Source: Polyangium mundeleinium (GTDB taxonomy: Bacteria > Myxococcota_A > Polyangia > Polyangiales > Polyangiaceae). From it: DNA of 64,000 nucleotides. The stretch lies in the NCBI RefSeq assembly GCF_028369105.1, contig NZ_JAQNDO010000001.1, forward strand, positions 10,448,501 through 10,512,500, given 5' to 3'. The translations under genes were made by a program, and so were the position numbers. This document shows, one piece after another, positions 44,178 to 56,600 of the stretch. The notes under the pieces are model-generated. The model had not been told where the DNA came from. It made no database searches and worked only from the letters and a program-made list of their open reading frames with translations. How positions within the stretch are numbered: the stretch's first letter is position 1; each line of letters begins with the position of its first letter.

Positions 44178-44246
44178 CCGGTTATGAACCGGCGGACGGG
44201 TAGGGCCTCGCGTCCCCCGATCCCCGAGGCGCGAGGGACCCGTCCG
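44178..44246. other. two adjacent hairpins in the intergenic region
   Basis: First, CCGGTT-atg-AACCGG (44178-44192). Directly after it, arms CGGACGGGT (44193-44201) and ACCCGTCCG (44238-44246) enclose an inner CCTCGCG/CGCGAGG stem. The 883-nt gap 43572-44454 otherwise holds the promoter and leader elements only. Could be a bidirectional terminator or a structured 5' leader of the plus-strand ORF at 44455. Confidence 0.4.
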
Positions 44247-44454
44247 CGTCCCGTGCGCCCTGCGCCTCCGGAATCAGGCCACCCGTCACGATTTCGCGCC
44301 CTCTCGACCTCCCGCCGGACGACCCGAGCGTAACTTTCCTGCTCCTCGTGAATCCGGGCCGCCATTCCTGCGTTCAACGCGCCCCCGACGGCGCTGCCTG
44401 CGCTGCGGGCACGGAATCGGACCATCACCGGGCCTTCGGCCCAGGGAGCCTCCC

Positions 44455-44920
44455 ATGCGCAAGTATCGTATCGATGTCTCGTCGACCGTTCGTTTCGAGT
44501 ATGGCGTCGAGCTCGTGGCCGGCCTTCGCCATTGCCCCGAGACCGCCCCGGTCGCCGACGGCTTCCAGGCGCTCAACGACGAGCTCGCCGCGCAGCACCG
44601 CGAGCGCCTCGCCTTGCGCGCCCCGATGCTCCGGGCGCGGGCCCGGATGCGATTCGCCGAGCATCGTGTGGATCAGACGCTCCGCTCGTCGGCCCGCGCC
44701 GCGGAGATCGCGGACGGCGGGCGGCGGGGCCGGATCGCAGGCGCGCTGCTCCCCGAGGGCCTCAAGCCCGTCGTCGCCCCGCGCGGACGGGCGCAGGTCA
44801 AGCCCACGAGGAAGCTCGTCGAGCGCCTCGCGCACGCGAAGGTCGCCGGGACCGAGGCGTATCGGAGCGAGTGGCTTCCCGAGGCTCGAAGGCGCGTCTC
44901 AAAGACCGCCCAATCGGATC
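44455..44920 (+). pseudogene. truncated conserved protein of unknown function
   Basis: An ATG after GGGAGCCTCCC opens a frame of 501 codons to 45960, but only the first 150 or so residues look coding: MRKYRIDVSSTVRFEYGVEL, LRHCPETAPVADGFQALNDE, ARMRFAEHRVDQTLRSSARA, AEIADGGRRGRIAGALLPEG, VKPTRKLVERLAHAKVAGTE and AYRSEWLPEARRRVS. I recall similar uncharacterised proteins in Polyangiales but cannot name a family. At about 44904 the frame enters a 43-nt inverted repeat arm, and thereafter composition is non-coding. Likely the C-terminus was replaced by the repeat element. Function unknown. Confidence 0.5.
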
Positions 44921-45153
44921 CCAAGCGGGTCGGCCAAGCGGATCCGAACCTCGTGGGTATGACACATCACATCCGCGCCTCGCAACCGCCCCTCTGGCGC
45001 CGCGCGCAGGAGGGGGCAAGGGCTCGACCTGCTTCAGGTTTCGCGCAGGAACCCTTGCCGCCTCCGAGCACGGCGGCACGCTCGATGGGCGTAGGTGCGA
45101 CCACATCTCACGGATCCGGTCTGCCGACCCGAGCCGGATCCGATTGGCCGGTC
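44904..45153. repeat. inverted-repeat element, 43-nt imperfect arms
   Basis: Arms 44904-44946 and 45111-45153 match as reverse complements at 35 of 43 positions by my count; the shared blocks are CCAATCGGATCC, CGGGTCGGC and CGGATCCG. Inside is a further stem, GGCAAGGG (45015-45022) with CCCTTGCC (45052-45059). It separates two truncated-looking reading frames (44455 plus, 45312 minus). It could be a MITE-like insertion or a large bidirectional terminator. No transposase is present. Confidence 0.5.
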
Positions 45154-45164
45154 CGTGACACGCC

Positions 45165-45312
45165 TACCGATCACCACGAGAAGGAGGGTCAACGGCCGCG
45201 CCGCGACAGCGCGATCGTCGGCCGAGGTCACGACGACGATCTCCACGGAGGGAACGAGGATGGTGTCACGACTCGTGCGCGTGATGGTCAGCGTCTTGTC
45301 GTCGTCATTCAT
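45165..45312 (-). pseudogene. possible truncated small protein
   Basis: From ATG 45312 the frame reads MNDDDKTLTITRTSRDTILV, then EIVVVTSADDRAVAARPLTL, with coding-like third-position GC bias. It then runs into the inverted-repeat arm near 45153 and continues as Arg-rich sequence to 45034. Too short to classify and without a clear ribosome site. It converges on the same repeat element as the plus-strand truncated gene. Confidence 0.25.
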
Positions 45313-45648
45313 CGAGACGCCACTGTAGCGTCGGGAAGCCGACGAGCAGGACAGCGGGCTGGCTCAAAGCGAGCGCCCCAACACTGTGGGCCCTGCGCTC
45401 GACGGTGTGATCAAGCGTCCTACAGGTCGGGGCAACCCGTTAGCCGTGTTGATCCCCCACACACGCACCTACACTTCATCTACGCCAACACCCCCGCTCA
45501 GGGTCCCCCGACCGTGCCCCAAATCGTGCCCAGACATCACGAACGCCGGCGAAATTCAGCGGACTTCAGAGGGACGACGCCGGGCCACCCCGCAGGAACA
45601 AACCCAAATGATTCCGATAAGTTCCAGCAGACTCGCCCGAGATCCTGC

Positions 45649-45673
45649 CAGGGTTCGATTCCCGGCGCCTCCA
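45649..45673 (+). other. ssrA/tRNA 3'-end-like sequence, probable attachment site
   Basis: GGGTTCGATTCCC followed by GGCGCCTCCA: a T-arm plus acceptor 3' strand and discriminator A. The CGCCTCC acceptor end is typical of tmRNA (ssrA) genes. No matching 5' half, anticodon arm or tag reading frame lies upstream, so it is only a 3' fragment, as left by site-specific integration. The truncated integrase ends 2 nt away. The 45.17-45.65 kb stretch before it holds nothing else I can recognise. Confidence 0.6.
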
Positions 45674-45674
45674 C

Positions 45675-46284
45675 TCAAATTTGCCGCGCTACTTCGCTGT
45701 TCTCACTCCGATCGTGTCCAAATCTTGCCCGGACCGATCCTCTCGGACCGGGCCGTCGAGCTCCGGGAAAAACGAGCCCTCCGGCAAAACGTGAAGGAAG
45801 CGCCCGGAGCGCCGTGCGCGCCTCGTCGGAGACCGGCACGTCGCGGCCCTTGCCATCCTTCGGGGTCGAGCTCTTTCCTTTCCGAATCGATCGCCGAACC
45901 CGGAGCAGGCCCTTCACGAGATTCACGTCGGTCCACCGGAGCTCGAGCAACTCTCCCTGACGCAGCCCGGTCCGGAGGCCGAGCAGAATCATCGGGTGGA
46001 AGTCCGCCTCCGCGGCCTCGACGAGGCGCGTGGCCTCCTCGAAATCGAGGAAAACGAACTCCGGCTCCGCCGTCGGGAGAAAGCCAATGCAAGAAACGGA
46101 CGCGACCTTGCGCCATTCCTTCGCCACATTGAACAGCTTGCCCAGCACCGTGAGCTGATTGTTGCTCCTCTTGTGCGCGAGCTCGGCAGCCCATGGCGGC
46201 CTCGCGGTGTCGCGCGCGCTCGCCGTCGCGCATGTAATAGAAGCTTACCTGTCATCGTCCGTCATTCCGTTTTCGCACGCTCAT
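45675..46284 (-). pseudogene. decayed tyrosine recombinase (phage integrase)
   Basis: The N-terminus MSVRKRNDGR starts at ATG 46284 with GAGGA upstream, then meets a stop and frame changes (FYYMRDGER in one frame; PPWAAELAHKRSNNQ in the next). From about 46230 an open stretch reads LTVLGKLFNVAKEW, EEATRLVEAAEADFHPMILL and GLRTGLRQGELLELRWTDVN. The last includes catalytic box I with its Arg, followed by GRDVPVSDEARTALRAL. It ends soon after LVFPGARRPG, before the H-x-x-R box and the nucleophilic Tyr, directly beside the ssrA-like 3' fragment. Known: such integrases insert islands at tRNA/tmRNA 3' ends. Inferred: an inactive relic of an integration event. The 46285-46781 stretch upstream holds no gene I can support. 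Confidence 0.8.
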
Positions 46285-46781
46285 TGTGTTTTCCTCGATG
46301 GGCGCGCCTGCTGGTGCTGACCTGCGAGCCACGTTCGCACCGCTCAGGAGCGCCCGGAAGAACAGGACGAGGCATCCAAGGCGCACGACGCCGACGAAGG
46401 TCCTACTGCCAGGTTGTGGGATGACTTCTACTATCGTTAGGACGGACCCAGTGCTATCCCATGGCCGTCCAGCGCGGGGGCAGGCGCAAATGTCACGCTG
46501 GTAAGTCGACTGCATCCGTGGCGATGGCGAGACAACTCTCTCCGAAGCGAGGGAGTGCCCTGCGTCCGATCATCATCGAGCGACTTTTTCGCACCTGTGT
46601 AAGCCGCGCGCACGGCACTCGAAGTTTGCGCCGTTCTTCGGGGATCGCCGCGTGAAATTTGTCCACGCCCTACGAAGCAACAGCCAGGAGTGGAGAGGAA
46701 CGGCTCTTGCTACATTCATATGTCCTCCGGCGAAAGGTTCAACGCTCCTGGCTACCCTGCGAGGCTGATTCTGGAGACTCC

Positions 46782-47660
46782 ATGCTCGACGAGACCATGA
46801 CACTCGCGGATGGACGCAAGCAAGCATTCGACATCTATGGCGATCCTGCGGGCGCCCCATTATTTATTTTTCACGGACTGCCAAGCTGCCGGAAGATTGG
46901 CGTCCCATTTCACGACGTCGCGGTCGAAAGACGCGTGGCTGTCGTCTGTCCGGAGCGGCCCGGCGTCGGACTCTCGGATTACCAGCCGAGGAGGCGCATC
47001 GTCGATTATCCGAAGGACATTGCGGCGCTCGCCGACCATCTCGGCTGGAAGCGCTTCACGGTCCTCGGGATCTCCGGCGGTGGGCCCTATGCTGCCGCAG
47101 TGGCGCACAACCTTCCAGACCGCGTAATCCGGGCCGGAATCGCGAGTGGTATCGGTGAGCTGTCGAATGTATCGGCGTTCGCCGAGATGATACCCGCCAA
47201 TCGCTTGCCGCTTCGGATCTTGCACAGCTCGCACGTCGTCAGCTACGCGCTTGCCGTGGTCTCGGAGCTCGTTTACACCACGCGACTGGCAGACTCATTT
47301 TTCCATCGCATGGCTGCGACGATGCCGCCCGGCGACGCGAAGATACTTGCGGATGGCCCCTTCATGGAATTCTTGAAGGAAGAGATCCGCGAATCCTTCC
47401 GTCAAGGCCCCCGCGGATTCGCCACGGAGCAGCTCCTCGTCGTCCTGCCATGGCAGTTTCTTCTGGAGGACGTTCGTGTTCCCGTCATCTTCTGGCACGG
47501 AGACCAGGATCATAACGCCCCCTACTCGCTCGCGCAGAAAATGGCGCGCGCCGTGCCTGGGGGGCGCCTCATTGTCTGGTCCGGCGGTGGTCACCTCGCC
47601 AGCATCGAGCATGTCCCAGAAATCCTGGACGAGCTCTTCCCTGTTCCGGCACGGGCCTGA
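46782..47660 (+). CDS. alpha/beta hydrolase
   Basis: 292 aa from ATG 46782 (MLDETMTLADGRKQAFDIYG); GGAG is 6 nt upstream; the frame's upstream extension to 46659 is not convincing. Oxyanion region FHGLPSCR near residue 30, PGVGLSDYQ near 65, nucleophile elbow GISGGGP with Ser near residue 107, acid in HGDQDHNAP and catalytic His in SGGGHLAS near the C-terminus: the complete triad of the fold, length normal. A helical lid lies between. It converges on the PKS-NRPS gene with 23 nt between stops, so it is not in that operon. Could process or detoxify a product or be unrelated; substrate cannot be told. Confidence 0.85.
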   Translation: MLDETMTLADGRKQAFDIYGDPAGAPLFIFHGLPSCRKIGVPFHDVAVERRVAVVCPERPGVGLSDYQPRRRIVDYPKDIAALADHLGWKRFTVLGISGGGPYAAAVAHNLPDRVIRAGIASGIGELSNVSAFAEMIPANRLPLRILHSSHVVSYALAVVSELVYTTRLADSFFHRMAATMPPGDAKILADGPFMEFLKEEIRESFRQGPRGFATEQLLVVLPWQFLLEDVRVPVIFWHGDQDHNAPYSLAQKMARAVPGGRLIVWSGGGHLASIEHVPEILDELFPVPARA

Positions 47661-47683
47661 GAAGATCAGCCCGACCCGTTGAT

Positions 47684-50600
47684 TCAACTCCTGGCGTCCC
47701 CCTCCCCGACCTGCGGCGGATCCACCGCGTTCAGACATCCTCGCAAGCGCTCCGCAAGGACCGTCACATGAGGCTCACGCACGAGCGTGTAGTGCGTCCC
47801 GGGCACGTCGTGGCACTCCACCGGACGAGACGAATACGCCCGCCACGCATCACCGAAATGCGGGGTGGGCTGACTGCCGCCCCCCGCACTCTCCGTCGCG
47901 CGGAACAAGTCCATTCGGCAGGGAGGCCGCGGCCGGTACCTCAATCCTGCGAAGAGATGTGCATCGATGTGGGCGACGAGCCTCTCGACTCCGAGCTCCG
48001 ATGGGAAGAGCTCCAGAGCGCGAATGCGCTCGAATACGAAAGCGACCCGTTGCTCAGGGTCGATCTTGTCGAGTTCCGCGCTCGAGATCGGAGCGCCGAG
48101 CCCCTCGGCCATCCTCAGCAGCGTATCGAGGGAATCCATCGGCGCCTCCTCCTGCAGGTTATCCGGCGAGGCGGTATCTAGCACCGCGAGAAAGGACACT
48201 TCCTGCCCTTGCTCCACGAGCTGCGCCGCCATCTCAATGGCGACCAGCCCGCCGAACGACCAGCCACCGAGCAGATAAGGGCCCTCCGGCTGGATCGCCC
48301 GGATCGCCTGGACGTAACGCTCTGCCAGCGCCTCGACGCTTCTCGATGGCGTGAGATCGTCGAGGAGACCTGGCGCCTGGAGACCATGAAATGGTCTGTC
48401 CGTTCCGAGAAGACGTGCGAGCGGCACGTACACCATGACCGTGCCCACGATGGGATGGACGCAGAAGAACGGGCGCCCACGACCGCTGGGTTGAATGGCC
48501 ACGGCCGGCGACCAGGGCCCTGGCGCGGAACCATCGCGGATGCGCCGAGCCAGCGCCGCAGGCGTCGGCGCCTGGAGGAGCGCTGCAATGGGCAATTTGA
48601 GACCGAAACGACGCTCCACCGCCGTCATGAGCGAAACCGCCAGGAGTGAATGTCCCCCGAGCGTGAAGAAGTCGTCGTGGACGCCGACACGCGGGACCGA
48701 CAAGACCTCCTCCCATACCTGGACCAGGTCGAGCTCGACGGCGTCCCGAGGCCCGACGTGCGTGCCGTGCGGCTCGGCGCCTCTAGGATCCACCTCGCGA
48801 AGTGCGCCGCGATCGATCTTGTCACTCGCCGTCCGCGGCATGGCATCGAGCGAGACGAAGAGCGATGGCACCATGTAATCGGGCAGCGTCCTCGCAAGGT
48901 ACGTCCGGAGATCGCTCGCCGGGATCGGGGGCGCGCCCTCCCGCGAAACGGTGTACGCCACGATGCGCTTTTCTCCGGCTTGCTCCGCCCGCACGACGAC
49001 GGCGACTTCGTGGACCGATGGGTGTCGGGCGAGAGCGCTCTCGATCTCGCCAAGCTCGATCCTGTGGCCGCGCACCTTCACCTGATGGTCCGCTCGACCC
49101 AGGAACTCGAGATTGCCATCGGCGCGCCACCGCGCCATGTCTCCGCTCCGGTACATTCGCTCCGTGCCATGGGGCGAGAACGGATCGGCGAGGAAGCGCT
49201 CGGCCGACAGGTCCGGTCGATTCACGTATCCGTGCGCCACTCCAACACCAGCGACATGTAGCTCGCCTGGCACGCCGATGGGGACGGGCTGCATTCGCCG
49301 GTCGAGGACGTAGGCGCGCATGTTCTGGATGGGTCGCCCGATCGGCGCAGGTCGATCCGGGGCGATGGAAGGTTCGATGTCGTAGGTGCAAGCAATGACC
49401 GCCGCCTCCGTGGGGCCATACGAGTTCACGATGCAGAGCCCCGGCGTCTTTTCCACGATGCGCGCGAGTGTCCGCTCGGGGATGGGCTCCACCCCGACCA
49501 TCAGGCGGCGAAGGGACGTAGGCCCGCGACCGGACTCCAAGGCGGCGAGCGTCTCGTCGATCATGAACGGTGGGATGTACGCGCCGCGGACGTCTCGCGC
49601 GCGAAGCCAATCCATGAATGCCTCCGGGACGAGGCGAACCTCCTCGGGTGGAATGTGGATCGTCCCCGCGCTCAGGAACGCCGAGAAGATCTCGAATACC
49701 GACGCGTCGAAGCTCAGGCTGCTCCAGAAGGAATGGGCATCGCCGGGTGCGAGCGTCGCTTTGCGCTGAAAGTGAGCGATGAGGTTCGTAATGCCGACGT
49801 GATGGCAAAGGACGCCCTTCGGCCTGCCCGTAGACCCGGAGGTATAGATCACGTAGGCTGCGCGATCCGGCTCGGTGAGGTTCTCCGGATCGGCGTCGCT
49901 TTCCGTGTCGAGCGATCCGGCATCGGTATCGAGCAGCACCGCAGGCACGGAGCTGCCGGAGAGCGCCTGCACGTGCGTGGACGCGGTCACCAAAGCCCGT
50001 ACCGATGCGTCCTCGATCATGAACGTGAGTCGCTCGCGCGGGAGCGACGGATCCAGGGGCAGATACGCCCCGCCGGCCTTGAGCACCGCGATGATGGAGA
50101 CGAGCAGAGCGCTCGATCGAGGCAGGCAAAGCCCGACCGTCGAATCGCGCCCGACGCCCATTCTGCGCAGCCGATGTGCGAGGCGATTCGCCCTCCTGTT
50201 CACCTCGTGATAGGAAAGCTGCTCTTCCCCGGAGACGATCGCGAGGACCTCGGGATGGGCCTTCGCATGCTCCTCGAAGACCTGGTGCAGGCAGGCACCC
50301 CTCGCGAAGCATGCGTCCGTGTCGTTCCAGTCCACGAGGAGCTTTCTCTGCTCGTCCGGCGACAGAAGCGGGTATTCGGACACCCTGCGCCCCGGCTCCT
50401 CGACGATGGCGGCGAACAACGTCGAGATGCCCATTGCGAAGCGGGCAATCGTACCCCGCTCGAAGATGTCCGTGTTGTACCGAAGTGACGCCGACAGGCC
50501 ATGGCCCGTGTCTGCCACGAGCAGCGCGAGGTCGACGGGCGCCCCGCGATCTTCGAGCGCGATCGATTCCCCCTCGAGCGGTCCGAGCGTGACACGCGCG

Positions 50601-53600
50601 CCACCTTCCCCGAGCACCAGCGCGGCCTCGTCGCCTCCGCGGTGCGACTGCTCGAGTCCGAACATCGCCTGAAACACGGGCGAATATGCAGGATCCCGCG
50701 GCACAGCGAGTCGTTCGACGAGGTGCGAGAACGGATAGTCCTGATGCTCGAGCGCGAAGAGCACCGTTCGATGGATTTGGCCGAGCGCCGCGCGGAAGCT
50801 CGGATCGTCGCTGAAGCTCGCGCGCAGCACGATCGGATTGACGAAGTATCCAACCACCGAGCTCCACTGCGCGAGGCTTCGACCGGCCGCGGGAGAGCCG
50901 ACGAGGATGTCGTTTTGCCCGGACCAGCGGTGAAGGAATACCTGAAACGCCGCCAGGAGAACGGCGAACAGCGTCGTTCCTTCGGCGCGTGCCAGCGCAC
51001 GGAGCCGATCCTCGACCTCCTTCGGGAAGGTGAACGCATGGGACGAGCCACGATAGGACAGCACGGGAGGACGAGGCCGATCCGCAGGCAGCCGGAGAGG
51101 CTCGATATCACCGCGGAGCTCGTCTCTCCAGTAGGCGAAATGCCTCTCCCCTTCCGCGCTCTCGATCATCTTCGACTGCCAGCGCACGAAATCGTCGTAA
51201 TCATGGGTGACGAGGGGAAGAGCCGCCTTCTTTCCGGTGACGCTCGCCGTGTAGAGCGACCAGAGTTCCTCGTGAACGATGGCGAACGACCAGAGATCGA
51301 GCCCGATGTGATGTGAATCGACGAACAGCACGGACTCATCGGCGCAGCGGCGGAAAATGGTCACGGTGAACGTCGGTCCAAACTCGAGATCGATAGGACT
51401 TTGCGTCGCCGCTCGAAGCCGAGCGGAGAGCTCTTCCTCGGTCCACGACGCAGCATCGATCTCCTCGAACCGGACTGCGCCCCGCGGATCGACGTGACGA
51501 ACCACGTCGCCGTCATGCATCGCGTAGGTCGAACGCAGCACCGGATGCCGCATGAGGACCTGGTGGAGTGCATTCTTCAGCGCGCTCACGTCGAGAGGGC
51601 CCCGAACGCGCAGCGCAGCGCCGACGTTGTAGACCGTGCTCCCGGGCGCCGCACGATGAAGGAACCATAAGGCGCGCTGGTTGTGGGAAAGGGGCGACCG
51701 CGCCTCCCCCGCGGGTTCGGTCCTCGACGGCACTTCGGCGAGCGCCGTGCTCGCATCTCCGGCGGCATCGGCGCCGAGCTTACCGAGGATGGTCTCGCAG
51801 ACGGCCGCAATGTCGGGATGCGTGAGCAGGATCGTGGCCCCGAGGTCAAGCCCAAGACCTGCGTTCACTCGATTGCGCAGCTCGAGGCTCATCAGCGAGT
51901 CGACGCCGAGCTCCTTCAATGGCGCGTGCTCGTCGAAGCGCGAAGGATCGAGGCGGAGCACGCGGGAGAGTTGTTGGACGACGTATTCCTTGACGAGGCG
52001 CCTGCGCTCGTCTCCTCGCACCGCCCGGACGCGCTCACGCAAACCCCCGCCGGCGCCGGGCGCGCCTGTCTCGCTCCGCGCGCCGCCCTGGAATGCAGCG
52101 AAATAGCCTGATGCGAGCGCCGGATGGTTCGCCTGGGAAATGCGCTCGACATCCATCCGCACCACGCCCACGACCGACCTCGGATGCGCGAAGAGCTTCT
52201 CCATCAACGAGAGGCCTTCGGCGGGCGACAGCGTCATCGCGCCGAGGGCGGCGAGGTGGTCCTTGCGCCGCTCCGTCGCCGCCGCCATTCCGACCTCCGA
52301 GAACGCGCCCCATTGAATGCTCATCGCTGGCAGCCCCATGCGGGACCGCTCGTGAGCAAGCGCGTCCAGGAATGCGTTGGCCGCTGCATAGTTCGCCTGC
52401 CCCGCGGAGCCGAAGAGCGACGCCGCGGAGGAATACATCACGAAGAAGTCGAGATCGCGCTCCAGCGTCGCCGTGTGCAGATGATACGCCCCGCAAGCCT
52501 TGGGGTCGAAGACGCCGCGGAACTTGGCCTCGCCGAGCTCGAGCAAGGAATGATCGTCGAGCACCGCTGCCGCATGCACGACGCCGCGCAGCGACGGGAA
52601 TCGAGCGTCGATCGTCGCGAACACGCGGTCGACATCCTCCCGGCGCGACACGTCCGCTCGAGCATACTCGACCCGGGCTCCCGCTTGCTCCATGGCGTGG
52701 ATGGCTTCGACCGCATCCCCGGAAGGCCCTTTGCGCCCGACGAGCACGAGGTGCCTCGCTCCCTTCTCGACGAGCCACCGCGCGAGCGACAACCCGAGTC
52801 CACCGAGTCCGCCGGTGATCAAGTACGTGCCGTCCGCTCCAACCGAAATGGGCCGCAACGACCCGGGGAGGAGGACGCGCGCCTGCGCATCCTTCATCGA
52901 AAGCACGATCTTTCCCGTGTGCTTCGCCTGCGCCATGAGACGGAACGCGCTCTCCGCGTCGGACGCGTCGAACGACGTGACGGGCAGCGGCTCGAACCGT
53001 CCTTCCACGAAGTGCCCCATCACGTCTTCCAGGAGAGACGCGAACAGATCGGGCCGCTCCGCCGACATACCCGCGAGATCCACCGCGCTGTACGAGATTG
53101 CCTTTCGGAACGGAAGAAGCCCGATCTTGCGATTCTCGTAGATGTCGCGCTTCCCGATCTCCAGGAAGCGTCCATAGGATGCCAGAACTTCGAGGCTCTT
53201 GACGAGCGCATCGCCCGTGAGCGAGTTGAGCACCAGATCGACGCCTCGTCCCTCGGTGACGCGAAGGATCTCCTCCGCGAACGAGAGCGAACGGGAATCC
53301 ATGACGTGCTCGATACCCATGGACCGCAGGTGGCTTCGTTTCGATTCGCTCCCCGCCGTCGCGAAGATCCTCAGCCCGAGCAGCCGCGACACCTGAATGG
53401 CCGCGAGCCCGGTGCCGCCGGTCGCGGAGTGGATCAAAATGCTCTCACCCTTTCGCGCCCTGCCAAGATCGTGAATCGCGTACCACGCGGTCATGAACAC
53501 CAGAGGCACGGCCGCAGCCTCGGCGAAGCTCATGGCGGACGGTTTTGGTGCCACGTAACGCGCGTAGGTCGTGACGTGCGACGCGCAGGCCGCAGGCGCC

Positions 53601-56600
53601 AGCGCGATCACCTCCTGCCCGATTTCCAAGCCCGAGACCCCCTCGCCGAGAGACACCACGCGCCCCGAGCATTCGCCGCCGAGCGCGACCCGGCCTGGAC
53701 CGAGCCCCGGATACGTGCCCATGGCCTTGAGGATGTCGATGAAGTTGAGGGCCGCCGCCTCCACCTCGATCTCCACCTCGCCATGACCGGGCGGCCTGCG
53801 CCGCGAAGCATGAAGCGCGATGTTCTCCAGGTAGCCGGGCTTCGCCGACTCCAGCTGAAATGGGCGGCCGTTCGCGAGCACCCGGGCCTGACCGGACGGC
53901 AGGTCGCCGGATGCATCGAATCGGCCGTGAACGATCCTGGCGACGTGACGCAAAGCGCCGCGCATCGCCACCTGGTGCTCCTGGCCGCATTGCGCGAGCG
54001 CGCGCGAGAGGTTGGTCGCGTCGTCGTCTCGACGCGCCACGTCCAGATCGATGCAGGTGCAGCGGAGGTCCGGATGCTCGAGGGCAATGGTGCGCCCGAC
54101 GCCCCACAAGGGCGCCTGTGACAGGGAAACGTGCTCTCCTTCGAGGACCGCCTGCGCGCCGCGCGTGACCAGGAAGAGCCGCGGCGCGTGCTCCGCGCTT
54201 CGATGCGCGAGCGCCTTCACGACGTTCGTCGCACGCACGCTCGCGCGCGACAGGGCAAGCGTGAGGTCCGCCGCCATATCGATCGGCTGCTCCTCGTCGA
54301 GGGAGAACAGGTGGAGGACGCCATGGCACTGCCCGCGATCGCCCAGCGCGTCATGAATGACACGACGGTAGTCATCCTCGCTTTCCGGGTTGATCCGGTA
54401 CGAGTCTGCGCCCCTCGATTCGTATGCGAGTCCCTTCCCGATGCGAATGCACCGCTCCGCCGTCGTCGAAAGGACACGGAGAACCGCATCCGCCGTGCCG
54501 CCGTCGTCCGCGAACACCATCCAGGTTCCCGTCGGCGAACTCGGCTCGTCATCCATCTCGGAGGGGCGCCACGCGACGTCCATCAAGCACTGCTCGAGCT
54601 CATCATGCCGCTCCGTGCCCGGCATTCTCCGCACACGAAAGCCCACGATGTCGGCGATCTTCCGCCCGTCGGAACTCTCGATCGACAGATCGACCACGCG
54701 TTCTTCGTCGTCCGCGCGGGCCGCGCCGCGCAGCCTGCCGGATACCCATACCTCCCGGCCCGGGCGGCCTTCGAGCTCGACTCGCTCGATGCCGACGGGC
54801 AAGTAGACCTGCTCGCCCGCCGCCTCGCTGAACAAACCCCCGAGGACCTGAAAACAGGCGTCGAGGAGCGCGGGGTGGACGCGGTACCGCGCGTCGAGCA
54901 TACCCTCGGGCAACTTCACGCGCCCGAGAACCTCCCCCTCGGCCGTGACGATTTCCTTCAAGCCCTGGAAGGCCGGGCCATATTGAATGCCCGCCGCCGC
55001 GACGCGACTGTAGTGCTCCTCGGGCGAGACGCCCCCCGAAAGACCGAGCCTCCGGGCGATCGCTTCTCCCGAGGGCCTGGCTTGCTGGCGCTCCGTCACA
55101 CGGCGAAGCTTGCCTCTGGCGTGAACGAGCCACGCGGCTCCTTCGCGAGCGCGGCTCGCGATCAGGAAGGACCGTTCGGAGGGTCCTTCGCTGGTCAGAA
55201 CGAGCTGCAATGTGCAACCTTCCCCTTCGGTCAGCACGAGCGGCGCCTCGATCGCGAGACGCTCGATGGTGCAGGCGTCTTTCTGGTCGCGCGCGGCCCC
55301 TCCGGCAAGCGCCATCTCGACATAACCCGCCGCCGGAAATACGATATCGCCCATGACGCGGTGATCGGCGAGCCACGGCGTGGACCCGACATCGACACGC
55401 GTCTCGAACACGAGCTCCTCGGGGTGGGCGGCCGATGCAATAGGCTCACCGACGAGCGGATGTCCGCTGCGTTTCGTGGGCGCACTACCATCCAGCGTCG
55501 CCGGTAGCCAATGGCGAGCACGCTTGAAGGGGTGATTCGGTAGGGACACGACGCTCCCCCCCGCGGAACACACCTGCGCCCAGGAGACCCTGCAACCCTG
55601 CGTGTACAACGACGCCAACGCGGAGAGCATGCGCTCGTGATCGTCCTCGCCACGCCTCAACGTAGGAACGGAGGCCCCGCCCATCTTCGAGGACTCGAGG
55701 ATCTGCGTTATGTCCAGGGACAAGGTCGGGTGGGGACCTACCTCCACGAACAGGCGGGCGTGAGCTGCGAGCGCCGCGGCTATGGCCGGCGCAAACTGGA
55801 CCGTATTGCGCAGATTGTCACCCCAGTAGGCTGCATCCATGCGCTCTCCCGGTGTGACTTCACCCTTCACGGTGCTGATCATCGGAATCACGCCGCGCCG
55901 CACTGCGACCTGCCCCAGCTCACGAAGCAGCTCGGCACGAAGGGGCTCCATCTGCGGGCTGTGAAATGCCACGTCAGCCCTCAGAGGTCGGCAATGGATT
56001 CCGCGCGCCTCGAGCCGCGTCGTCACCTCGCCCATGGCCGCGACGTCCCCCGAAAGCACCACGGATTTCGAGTGGTTGATCGCAGCAATGCCAACCCGAT
56101 CGGAAAGCCCCGCGATGGCCTCCTCCGCCTCGGCCACCGTCATCGCGCAGAGCACCATTTTTCCGTGCCCCGTTGCGCTTTGCATCACGTGCGCGCGCCG
56201 TGCGCAGAGCCGTGTCGCCTCGTTCAAGTCGAGGATCCCGGCGACACGGGCCGCGACGAGCTCGCCCACGCTGTGCCCGATCACGATGTCGGGCGTGATC
56301 CCCCACGATTCGAGCAGGGACGCGAGCGCCATTTCGACCGCGAAGAGAGCCGGCTGCGTCACCAGCGTATCGCCGAGGCGCGAGGCCTCCGCAGGGCGCG
56401 AGATCTCCTCGATCACGGAGAGCCCCATCTCCTGCCGGAAGAGTTCGTTGCACTCCTCCATCGCCCGCCGGAAGACAGGCTCCTCCTGCAGGAGCTTGCG
56501 TCCCATGCCGGCCCATTGCGATCCTTGACCTGGAAAGACGAACGCGACCTTGGGCGGAACGCTCGGCGCCTTTCCACGCCAAGCTCTCTCGGGCATGTCG

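Noticed and set aside
45576-45673. Complete tRNA or tmRNA gene
   Set aside because: Only the T-arm and acceptor 3' strand are present; no 5' acceptor strand GGAGGCG, anticodon arm or tag frame upstream.
44921-45960. C-terminal 350 codons of the plus-strand frame starting at 44455
   Set aside because: Passes through the inverted-repeat element, the ssrA-like fragment and antisense to the integrase; no coding character.
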